NCBI GenBank assembly: GCA_016712745.1
Contig: JADJQN010000001.1
Location: forward strand, 1,736,001-1,800,000
Origin: Sandaracinaceae bacterium
Lineage (GTDB): Bacteria; Myxococcota_A; Polyangia; Polyangiales; JADJQN01
Length of the DNA: 64,000 bases
Direction of reading: 5' to 3'
The position numbers and the translations under genes were made by a program. Below, piece after piece: positions 49,701-56,756 of the stretch; position 1 is the first letter of the stretch; every line of letters begins with the position of its first letter. Below the pieces are notes generated by a model that saw nothing but the letters and a program-made list of their open reading frames with translations, did not search any database and had not been told where the DNA came from.

Positions 49701-51482
49701 ATGTTTTCACTCGCAGAGTCTTCACTGTCCAATCCGTCATTGCGCGCGTGGATCCGGGCCACCGCCGAACACACCCGTCCTTCCAACATTCGTGTATGCG
49801 ATGGCAGCGAAAACGAACGCGCGGCCATCGAGCGCGACATGGTCGGCGCGGGCGCACTCGTCGAGCTCGATCCCAAACTGCATCCACGTAGTTTTCTGCA
49901 TCGCTCGGATCCGACGGACGTCGCCCGCACCGAACACCTCACTTTCATTTCGACCAAGCATGAAGAAGATGTGGGACCGACGAACAATTGGATGAGTCGG
50001 CAGGACGCCGAAAAGCGCGTCTGGTCCCTTTTTGCTGGATGCATGCACGGGCGAACGATGTATGTGGTTCCCTATCTTATGGGACCCGTCGACTCTCCGC
50101 ACAGCCGCGTCGGAGTCGAGATCACGGACAGCCCCTATGTCGTGCTCAGCTTGCGAATCATGACGCGGATGGGCAAAGAAGCGCTCGCGCGTCTCAGGAA
50201 CTCGGAGGGATTCGTGCGGGGCACTCACAGCCTCGGGGACTTGTCACCGGAGCGACGCTTCGTCGTGCACTTTCCCGATACCTTGGAGATTTGGAGTATT
50301 GGATCGGGGTACGGCGGCAACGCTCTGTTGAGCAAGAAGTGCCACTCCCTTCGGATAGCAAGCGTGCAAGCCAAGAAGGAAGGCTGGCTCGCCGAGCACA
50401 TGCTCATTCTCGGTCTCACCAACCCACTCGGTGAGACCCACTACGTCGCCGCCGCATTTCCGAGCGCGTGCGGAAAGACCAACCTCGCAATGCTCGTGCC
50501 GAACCTTCCGGGCTGGAAAGTCGACACCGTCGGGGACGACATTTGTTGGATGTATCCCGGTGAAGACGGTCGCCTGTGGGCGATCAATCCGGAGAACGGA
50601 ATGTTTGGAGTCGCACCAGGAACCAGCCTCAAAACCAATCCCAACGCCATGCGCTCGCTCACTCACGACGTGATCTTCACGAACGTCGCTCTTCGCGCAA
50701 ATCGCAATGTGTGGTGGGAAGGAATGTCAAAGGTCGACGATCACGAAGTCATGCAGGACTGGCGAGGCGATACGTGGACCAAATCCGACGCGCAAGCGCC
50801 GGCTGCCCATCCCAACTCACGGTTTACCGTCCCTCTTGCACAGTGTCCGAGTGCGAGCGATTCGTTCAACGCAGGGTCGGGCGTTCCCATTTCGGCGATT
50901 ATCTTTGGTGGACGTCGTGCCAAGCTCGCGCCGCTCGTGTACGAAGCTCGAAATTGGCAACACGGCGTTTACGTCGGCGCGACGATGGTCAGCGAGACAA
51001 CCGCAGCCGCGACCGGCGCGGTCGGAATTCCACGCAATGACCCGATGGCGATGCTTCCCTTCTGCGGGTACAACATGGGTGACTACTTTGCGCACTGGCT
51101 TGCGGTCGGACAGCAGCTACGCCATCCGCCCAAGATCTTTCATGTGAATTGGTTTCGCACCGGCAACGACGGCCGATTTCTTTGGCCAGGCTTTGGCGAC
51201 AACGTTCGCGTACTGAAGTGGATCTTGGAGCGCGTTGATGGAGCGGTGACTGCTCGCGAGGCGCCGATCGGATTACTACCGCACACCGATGGCATCGATC
51301 TTTCTGGAATGGATTTCCCCGAGGAGCGTCTCTTCGAGCTACTCGCTGTCGACGGGAGCGCCTGGATGCAAGAAGCTGGACGCACGCTCGAATTCTTAGG
51401 GCGCTTTGGAAATCGCTTGCCGCACGGCCTTCTCACAGAGCTTCGGTCCTTGTTGAACCGCCTTCAACTCTCTCTGCACTAG
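49701..51482 (+). CDS. pckG: Phosphoenolpyruvate carboxykinase (GTP)
   Basis: 593 residues from the ATG at 49701 (MFSLAESSLSNPSLRAWI), with AGGA about eight bases upstream; the frame opens 25 codons earlier. GTP-type PEPCK motifs are all seen: substrate loop IWSIGSGYGGNALLSKKC, P-loop AAAFPSACGKTNLAML (with the hyper-reactive cysteine), kinase-2 VGDDICWMYPGEDG, and the specificity loop NSRFTVPLAQCP. Converts oxaloacetate + GTP to PEP for gluconeogenesis. It is inside the segment bounded by the tmRNA-end repeat, which is unusual for a core enzyme. Confidence 0.95.
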   Translation: MFSLAESSLSNPSLRAWIRATAEHTRPSNIRVCDGSENERAAIERDMVGAGALVELDPKLHPRSFLHRSDPTDVARTEHLTFISTKHEEDVGPTNNWMSRQDAEKRVWSLFAGCMHGRTMYVVPYLMGPVDSPHSRVGVEITDSPYVVLSLRIMTRMGKEALARLRNSEGFVRGTHSLGDLSPERRFVVHFPDTLEIWSIGSGYGGNALLSKKCHSLRIASVQAKKEGWLAEHMLILGLTNPLGETHYVAAAFPSACGKTNLAMLVPNLPGWKVDTVGDDICWMYPGEDGRLWAINPENGMFGVAPGTSLKTNPNAMRSLTHDVIFTNVALRANRNVWWEGMSKVDDHEVMQDWRGDTWTKSDAQAPAAHPNSRFTVPLAQCPSASDSFNAGSGVPISAIIFGGRRAKLAPLVYEARNWQHGVYVGATMVSETTAAATGAVGIPRNDPMAMLPFCGYNMGDYFAHWLAVGQQLRHPPKIFHVNWFRTGNDGRFLWPGFGDNVRVLKWILERVDGAVTAREAPIGLLPHTDGIDLSGMDFPEERLFELLAVDGSAWMQEAGRTLEFLGRFGNRLPHGLLTELRSLLNRLQLSLH

Positions 51483-51492
51483 CGGTTGCCTC

Positions 51493-52191
51493 ATGACCCT
51501 TTCCTCCAAGCAATTCAACTTACTGTCAAATGATGTCGACTCCGACGAGCGCTCTTCGACGGGCGATCTTTCGTCGGCAGCGAGCCGGATCATCCACGCG
51601 TTTCGATCGCAAGAGTTTCCTACTGACCGCGTGTTCGATCGAGTTCTTCCACGCGAGCTACAGGTCGTGTCGGGACAGCATTGGACGCCTATCGAAGTAG
51701 TCGTGCGTGCAGTCGAGTGGCTCGAGCAGCTCAATGTTCAGAGCGTAGTGGACATCGGCTCCGGCGCCGGCAAGTTCTGTGTCGCCGCGGCGCTTGCGGG
51801 ACGCGCACGCTTTATAGGCGTCGAGCAACGACTGCGTCTGGTCGAAGCCGCGACTGATCTCGCGCATGTGCTCGGCGTCGATGCGCGCGTAAGCTTTGTG
51901 CACGGCAGGCTTGGGGAAACTCGTATACCGGAGGCCGACGCATACTATTTGTACAATCCATTCGGCGAAAATTTTTTTCGCACGAAACAGTACTTAGATG
52001 AGGAAGTCGAGCTCAGCAATGATCGCTACCATCGCGATGTGGCAATCGTCGAGCAGCTGTTGCGCGACGCGCCCTTCGGAACGTGTCTGCTGACCTACAA
52101 TGGCTTTGGAGGCTCAGTTCCCTCGAACTATCGCGAGATCTTCGTCGACCGCGATATGCCGAACGTTCTGCATATGTGGCGCAAGACGTAA
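51493..52191 (+). CDS. Class I SAM-dependent methyltransferase
   Basis: 232 residues. The SAM motif is VVDIGSGAGKFCVAAALAG, followed by RFIGVEQRLRLVEAA and the catalytic-type YYLYNPFGENFF, like the NPF/NPPF loops of N- or RNA methyltransferases. The target is unknown; RsmG-like or DOT1-like folds are possible. It begins 10 bp after pckG, so it should be in the same transcript. Confidence 0.75.
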   Translation: MTLSSKQFNLLSNDVDSDERSSTGDLSSAASRIIHAFRSQEFPTDRVFDRVLPRELQVVSGQHWTPIEVVVRAVEWLEQLNVQSVVDIGSGAGKFCVAAALAGRARFIGVEQRLRLVEAATDLAHVLGVDARVSFVHGRLGETRIPEADAYYLYNPFGENFFRTKQYLDEEVELSNDRYHRDVAIVEQLLRDAPFGTCLLTYNGFGGSVPSNYREIFVDRDMPNVLHMWRKT

Positions 52192-52240
52192 GCGGGTGCT
52201 GCCCCGAGAGGGAGCACGGGAAGGGTCAGCGGGACAGATG

Positions 52241-52636
52241 TCATGGCACCGCCGACGTTGCCTGCACACGGATCGCGTCTAGGATCGTCCAGCCAAAGGC
52301 GGGTTTTGGAAGCACAATAGGGAGCCGTGAATTCGGGTCGGCATCCAGCGCCGGACGAAAACGCTGAGGCGTGCTAGTCACCACGACGATCAAGAGCTGC
52401 GGCCGAGTCGCTCGCAACGACGAGACGCGCTTTACGACCTGCGCGACGTCGAACTCGTCAGGGAAAAGCACGACTGCAGTGATCGCTGGCGGAACGGCCG
52501 TCGCGTCCTGAAGAGCGCGACTCGTGCGCGACGCAACGCCAGCGTTTTGTAGATAGCCATGCAGACCGTCGATCGTCTCGCGGTTCTCTGCGATGACGGT
52601 GACGTAGTGCGGGCGTGGATGAGGTGGAGGCGACAT
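52241..52636 (-). CDS. Receiver-like domain protein
   Basis: 131 residues with the alternating strand/helix pattern of CheY-like receivers (YVTVIAENRETIDGLHGYLQ, TAVVLFPDEFDVAQVVKRV, LPIVLPKPAFGWTILDAI). The conserved lysine is kept (LPKP). The phospho-acceptor position is unclear (VVLFPDEF), and the acidic pair near the start is replaced, so it may be a pseudo-receiver. No output domain. Convergent with the methyltransferase. Confidence 0.6.
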   Translation of the reverse strand: MSPPPHPRPHYVTVIAENRETIDGLHGYLQNAGVASRTSRALQDATAVPPAITAVVLFPDEFDVAQVVKRVSSLRATRPQLLIVVVTSTPQRFRPALDADPNSRLPIVLPKPAFGWTILDAIRVQATSAVP

Positions 52637-52928
52637 GGCTTGCTTGAGAGCAAGCGCTGGGCCATCCCTGCATCGCCTGGATTTGTCGACTCATTGAGCG
52701 TTGCGGCGCACGCCAAACCGGAGGAAGGCCCTTGAACGACAATGTGACGCGTGTTTTTCCAGACTTATGTCACGGAACGACTTCGCATGACGGCATTCAT
52801 ACGACTCGGCTCGCCCGCGTTCGGCACTCGGCTGGACTAGTTGGGCAGACGGGACGACGCGCATCACACCCACGGGAGGGCAGAAACTGAGTGTCGTGAT
52901 TCAGATACGTTCTCTCGCTGCTAGAGCC

Positions 52929-52945
52929 TCGACTCCCGCCGCCTC
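52929..52945 (+). repeat. att-like direct repeat, right copy
   Basis: Exact 17-bp copy of the tmRNA 3' end (47956-47972), same strand, 4.97 kb away. The flank that follows (CGGCGAAGCCG, CGGCGAAGGAACC) resembles the flank a few tens of bases after the tmRNA, so the duplication may extend beyond 17 bp in a decayed form. Confidence 0.5.
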
Positions 52946-52955
52946 GGCGAAGCCG
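52945..52955. repeat. GCGAAGC-loop palindrome 3
   Basis: CGGC, GAA, GCCG: short arms, same GCGAAGC centre as at 48005. Confidence 0.55.
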
Positions 52956-52992
52956 CGTGAAGACACCCTCGGCGAAGGAACCACTTGGGCGT

Positions 52993-53029
52993 GGTTCCTC
53001 TCCGCTGCCGCGGATTCACCTCCGGCTCG
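52993..53029. repeat. 37-bp dispersed repeat, copy D
   Basis: GGTTCCTCTCCGCTGCCGCG then GATTCACCTCCGGCTCG, identical to copy A at 48060 over the whole unit although 4.9 kb apart. Confidence 0.75.
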
Positions 53030-53062
53030 TTCTTCAAATGGGCCCTGCCCCTCTCCCCCGAC

Positions 53063-53108
53063 TTGGCGAAGCCAAAGTGTCCAGCCGGGCTGATGGGCGA
53101 CACTTTGG
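53063..53108. repeat. GCGAAGC-loop palindrome 4 and adjoining inverted repeat
   Basis: TTGGC, GAA, GCCAA at 53063-53075, then CCAAAGTGTC (53072-53081) pairs with GACACTTTGG (53099-53108). The two hairpins share bases and are mutually exclusive, like alternative folds of one transcript. Confidence 0.55.
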
Positions 53109-53134
53109 GACTGGTCGAGTGAGCGCGAAAGCGC

Positions 53135-53560
53135 TCATTCGGACCAATCGTTCCGAGGATTAGAGATCCGAAGTACACACACGTGTTCCGAGCGGGCCGA
53201 GGTCTTCGACGCCGAATTTTTCAGCTCCCCAATGCCTGGCACACGTACATGCGCTGACGATGGAGTCGCACTTCGCCGTCGCTCCGAAAACCGATCGAGC
53301 GCTTCGATGCCAAGAATGTGGCGACTGAAACCGTCGGTCATTGTCAGCGGTGTGCAGTTCTTGCGATTGCCTAGCCGCAGCGTGCCTTTGAAGTCCGCGC
53401 TCCACAGATCATTGGCGGCGCCCACATTTGGAAACGGAGTCGTGTAGACCGGAACGTAGCGACGCATTTTCTGCGGTCGCGACAATCCGTGACGCCGAAG
53501 GATGTCGCCAATCGTGCTCGCTGCCGGCCAGCTCACCTTTGGCCAACGTTGGGGCTGGCC
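53135..53560 (-). pseudogene. IS481-type transposase fragment
   Basis: The frame includes WPAASTIGDILRRHGL and, further on, NDLWSADFKGTLRLGN and LTMTDGFSRHILGIEAL. These match the region around the first catalytic Asp of the integrase core (rve) in IS481/IS3-like transposases. The normal N-terminal helix-turn-helix and the C-terminal half with the remaining catalytic Asp and Glu are missing; after EALDRFSERRR the sequence loses similarity. It is a dead remnant close to the right att-like repeat, evidence of past mobile-element activity here. Confidence 0.7.
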
Positions 53561-53777
53561 AGCATGAACGCCACTTCTGAACGCGTGCTAAAGTGAACCT
53601 TTGCGTAGTTCGCAACGCAAGTTTACCAGTCCTCCCAAGTACGAGGTCCCCATTCGTCTCTGATGTTCGCAAAGCGCGTGCCGTGAGGCACTGCGCTCAA
53701 AAATCGGAGCGTTGTCAATTTCGCAGCGTGCGACGCATTGCTCAGTCGTTCAGACGCATCCACACATCGCAGGTGCG

Positions 53778-54440
53778 TCAGGGGGCGGCGCAGGTGTCGG
53801 TCACTATGCCGATGCGGACAACTCCCCCTATTTGGCTCACCGCGGCCACGGTTCCATCTCCTTGCGCGCCTCTGCCCTGACCGCCGTAAACGACACCACT
53901 GTGGTTGCAGAATATGTCTACTTGTCGAATCGGAACGAGGCTATCTTCCCTCTGCCGGGCAAAAAACGTCGTGTAGAACCTGTTATCGTCGGGAGCAGAT
54001 AGCCCCGCGAACTGTCCCCGCCACACCACCGCGACACCGTCACACGTTGCAGTAACGTGCATGCTGCCGATTGTGTAGTTTGTGGCGTCGAGCGCAACTC
54101 CAGCGTGACCCGCAATGCGATGTCCAGGTGCATCGTACATGGCGATTTCGCCGTCGCCTGCGCCACGCGAAAGTACAAAGTAGTTGCCATCGTTGAACAC
54201 CACGAACGCAGAGCCAGGAAATCCGTCACAGCCACTGCACGGCAAGTGCTCCCGGTCTCCGAGCTCGGTAAGATCCGTATCGAGCCACTGCACGATCGAA
54301 CTATCGTCGCCCCATGTCACCGCGTAGCCATCGTCTCCAACAGCGTTCTCAACGGCTTCGAGACCCTCAAAGGCTGCGTGCACCGTGTCCTCGCGCCGTA
54401 AGCCGATTGCTCCATCGTGCGCGAAGGCAACCGACGTGAT
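53778..54440 (-). pseudogene. 5'-truncated hypothetical protein gene
   Basis: A frame of 201 codons from a GTG at 54383 (VHAAFEGLEAVENAV) that stays open and coding-like upstream (ITSVAFAHDGAIGLRRED) to a TAG at 54441-54443 (minus strand). There is no good start, so the 5' part seems lost. The protein is beta-rich (SAFVVFNDGNYFVLSR, GVAVVWRGQFAGLS), like part of a beta-propeller. The break coincides with a 15-bp tandem repeat and a MITE-like palindrome at 54443-54537, which may mark the lesion. Confidence 0.5.
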
Positions 54441-54442
54441 CT

Positions 54443-54472
54443 AGAACGGATGGGGACAGAACGGATGGGGAC
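54443..54472. repeat. Two tandem 15-bp units
   Basis: AGAACGGATGGGGAC twice in a row, exact. It joins the broken end of the preceding gene to the palindromic element and overlaps its first bases. Confidence 0.8.
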
Positions 54473-54537
54473 GATCATTCAGTTAAGAAAGTTAAAACGG
54501 TGCTGAGCGATAACTGTCTTAACTAAACGATCGTCCC
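54468..54537. repeat. MITE-like palindrome, copy 1
   Basis: About 70 nt, bounded by GGGACGATC and GATCGTCCC. Outer arms GGGACGATCATTCAGTTAAG and CTTAACTAAACGATCGTCCC pair imperfectly; the inner part AAAGTTAA ... TTAACT-like continues the stem around a short loop. A better-preserved copy is at 56005. AT-rich arms unlike the GC-rich surroundings. Confidence 0.75.
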
Positions 54538-54694
54538 TCCTCGTTGGTGTGCTGGTACTGCCTTCTGGAGGTAGCTGCCTCGGCGACGCGAGCAGCGTCA
54601 TCGTTCGCACTGACTTAAGAAGCTAAACGCTCGCCCGTCCGCTTCGGCGGTAGACTAGCTCGCGGCCGTCGAATCTCATGCTAGCGTCCGGCCC

Positions 54695-55405
54695 ATGCGT
54701 AATTCTTGTGCCGTGGTTTTGATGGTGTTTGCCACAGTGAGCTCCAGCGTAGCGTGTGGCACGAGCCGCAATGGGCGCTCAGGTTTGGACGCTGGGACCA
54801 GTCGTGACTCCGGTAACGCTGACACCGGAACTCCGCTCTCGTGCGCATGCGATGTGGACGCGAGCTGCAGCTCGGGATGCTCGTGCGATTCTGATTGCCG
54901 TAGTGCGTGCGACAGCTGCTCAGGGTGTTGCTCGTCGACAGGATCATGTGTTTCCGGGAGCGAGCAGAGCGCCTGTGGGAGCGGCGGGGACACGTGCGAT
55001 GTCTGTAGCGGCGGCAGCATTTGCCGCAACTCTCAGTGCGCGGGGACGCGCGTATGCACCGATGGCACGTCTTACGATTGCAGTAGTCTCGATGAGGAAT
55101 GGGTTTCGACCCAGTGTTGCGTGGACGGAGTTACGCAATGTGTCGATGGCACCGCGTACGACTGCGAGACGGGCCACTCGGACCGCACGTGGACGGGCGC
55201 TAAGTGCTGCATCGAGTTCGACGCGACTTGTGTTCCCGGTACGGCATACGACTGCGGAACTGGTTCGACGATTGAGAACTGGACCGGGTCGGTCTGCTGC
55301 GTGGAAGGCGCGACGGAGTGCTTCGATTCAGCGAGCGAATACGACTGCACCACTGGCCGTACAGGACGCACGTTTACCGGCAGCAAGTGCTGCCTGGTTG
55401 AGTAA
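54695..55405 (+). CDS. Cysteine-rich lipoprotein with YDC repeats
   Basis: 236 residues. The signal MRNSCAVVLMVFATVSSSVAC ends at a lipobox-type VAC. After a short Asp/Gly linker comes a Ser/Cys-dense stretch (CSCDSDCRSACDSCSGCC) and then four units of about 35 residues with the pattern DGTxYDC, W-x-x-x-x-CCV (VCTDGTSYDCSSLDEEW, QCVDGTAYDCETGH, TCVPGTAYDCGTGS, ECFDSASEYDCTTGR). The repeats look like disulfide-bonded loops. No known family. It is flanked by two copies of the same palindrome, at 54468 and 56005. Confidence 0.65.
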   Translation: MRNSCAVVLMVFATVSSSVACGTSRNGRSGLDAGTSRDSGNADTGTPLSCACDVDASCSSGCSCDSDCRSACDSCSGCCSSTGSCVSGSEQSACGSGGDTCDVCSGGSICRNSQCAGTRVCTDGTSYDCSSLDEEWVSTQCCVDGVTQCVDGTAYDCETGHSDRTWTGAKCCIEFDATCVPGTAYDCGTGSTIENWTGSVCCVEGATECFDSASEYDCTTGRTGRTFTGSKCCLVE

Positions 55406-55429
55406 CGCAACCCTGCGAGCACCATTGAC

Positions 55430-56005
55430 GTGGACAGCGTGAATCCTGCAGCCGCTATCGATGCCGAGCTAAAGCGCCTGCGTGCGGAGGGAGCGCGTTG
55501 GCTTGAGGCGCGTGTGCTCAATGAGAGAGCGCTGGTGATGGATGAGCTGCGGCCGAATGCACGGGCGTTGGCGAGCCACTTGCTCGAGCGCAAGCCCGAA
55601 CTCCTTGCGCGCATGCGTATGGCGCCTAGCGACGCGGGGGATGGAATGGATCTTCGCGCGATTATTCTGTCGCCGACTGGAGATTCGTTGCGCGATGTTT
55701 TGATATTCGTCGCGAACGACGATCCGAGCGTGGCCTTTGGGACGTGGCACACCCACTTTGATTTCGACGCAGGACGGGGCGCAACCGAAGCCGCTAACCT
55801 CGTTGATGCAATTCTGTGCGATGATTTCGTAATGCTCGCGCTCTACGACAAAGACGCGCGAGCGACCACGCACGTTTGCGATTTACGCGAAGAAGACGCG
55901 CTCGCCGATGCGCTCACCAGTCGCTACACGACTGGCGAAGGCCGTCTGCTGTCGTGGTCGGGTGGCGCCGACCGCGACGTGTCCCTCGCAACGCTAAAGA
56001 TGTAG
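55430..56005 (+). CDS. Hypothetical soluble protein, 191 aa
   Basis: Starts at a GTG (55430) or a second GTG three codons later. No signal or membrane segment. An N-terminal helical part (AAIDAELKRLRAEGARWLEA) and a C-terminal alpha/beta part with TWHTHFDFDAGRGATEAANL, a cluster of His and Asp that could bind metal. No family is recognised. Its TAG stop is the first part of the palindrome at 56005. Confidence 0.55.
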   Translation: MDSVNPAAAIDAELKRLRAEGARWLEARVLNERALVMDELRPNARALASHLLERKPELLARMRMAPSDAGDGMDLRAIILSPTGDSLRDVLIFVANDDPSVAFGTWHTHFDFDAGRGATEAANLVDAILCDDFVMLALYDKDARATTHVCDLREEDALADALTSRYTTGEGRLLSWSGGADRDVSLATLKM

Positions 56006-56073
56006 GGACGATCGTTTAGTTAAGAAAGTTAACGCCGCGACTCGGATAACTTTGTTAACTAAACGATCGTCCC
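56005..56073. repeat. MITE-like palindrome, copy 2
   Basis: 69 nt. GGGACGATCGTTTAGTTAAG at the left pairs with its complement at the right (AACTAAACGATCGTCCC ending at 56073); inner arms AAAGTTAA / TTAACTTT-like flank a ~10-nt centre. It begins at the stop codon of the 191-aa gene. Same family as 54468. Confidence 0.8.
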
Positions 56074-56114
56074 TCTCTGCGAGTCCCTCTCTGCGACGGC
56101 GCTGTAGCGCGCTG

Positions 56115-56747
56115 TCACTTGGGCCGCTGGACCACTCGGACCTTGCCGCTCTTGCCGCCTCCGCAGAAGAATCGATCGGCTCCGTCGGACTCGAGGCCGG
56201 ATACGCCGGTGCCCGCGGGCATTTCAAGCTGCTGAAGCACTTCGCCGGTTTGCGGATCGATCTGGCGCAGATCGCTCTCGTCGCCTTCCCAGGTGCCGTG
56301 CCACATCTGTCCGTCGACCCACGTTACGCCGGTAACGAAACGGTTGGACTCGATGGTGCGAAGCACCTTCCCGCTCTCTGGATCGATTTGATAGATCTTG
56401 CGCTCGCGGTACTGGCCAACATAGAGCGAGCCCTCCGCCCACGTAAGCCCTGAGTCATCGCCGTTTGCGGGCGTAGGTATCGACGCGACGACCTGACCCG
56501 TCTTCGGATCGATTTTCTGGATGCGCTTGCCAGCGATCTGAAAAAGGTGCTTTCCGTCGAAAGCCGTGCCGGCGTCGGCGGCAACATCGAGCGAACGAAG
56601 GGTCTTTCCGCTGACCGGGTCAACTGCGTTGAGCTTGTCGCCAGAAGCGAACCATATGTGCGCGCCGTCGAAGGTGACTCCATGCACGCCTTCGACGCCG
56701 GGAAAGGGTCCGTATTCGCGAACGACCGTAGCGAGTGTCTTTGTCAT
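56115..56747 (-). CDS. YncE/glutaminyl-cyclase-like beta-propeller protein
   Basis: 210 residues with repeated blades: GKTLRSLDVAADAGTAFDGK, KRIQKIDPKTGQVVASIPTP, RKIYQIDPESGKVLRTIESN, LRQIDPQTGEVLQQLEMPAG. The D-P-x-[ST]-G-x-V-x pattern is that of YncE and Vgb-like (virginiamycin B lyase-like) and glutamine-cyclotransferase propellers. No signal peptide, so cytoplasmic. Enzyme activity unknown. 9 bp downstream of the TPR/wHTH gene, so co-transcribed. Confidence 0.7.
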   Translation of the reverse strand: MTKTLATVVREYGPFPGVEGVHGVTFDGAHIWFASGDKLNAVDPVSGKTLRSLDVAADAGTAFDGKHLFQIAGKRIQKIDPKTGQVVASIPTPANGDDSGLTWAEGSLYVGQYRERKIYQIDPESGKVLRTIESNRFVTGVTWVDGQMWHGTWEGDESDLRQIDPQTGEVLQQLEMPAGTGVSGLESDGADRFFCGGGKSGKVRVVQRPK

Positions 56748-56756
56748 GCGCCTATC

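Larger units (their letters stand above)
52637..53134. other. Repeat-rich intergenic region with the right att-like copy
   Basis: About 500 bp without a supported gene. It contains the second copy of the tmRNA-end repeat (52929-52945), two GCGAAGC-loop hairpins (52945-52955, 53063-53075), copy D of the 37-bp repeat (52993), and a longer inverted repeat CCAAAGTGTC / GACACTTTGG (53072-53081 and 53099-53108). The part at 52637-52925 shows nothing recognisable. Confidence 0.65.

Noticed and set aside
48060..53029. CRISPR-like array
   Set aside because: The 37-bp repeats are irregularly spaced, diverged, and have no uniform spacers or cas genes.
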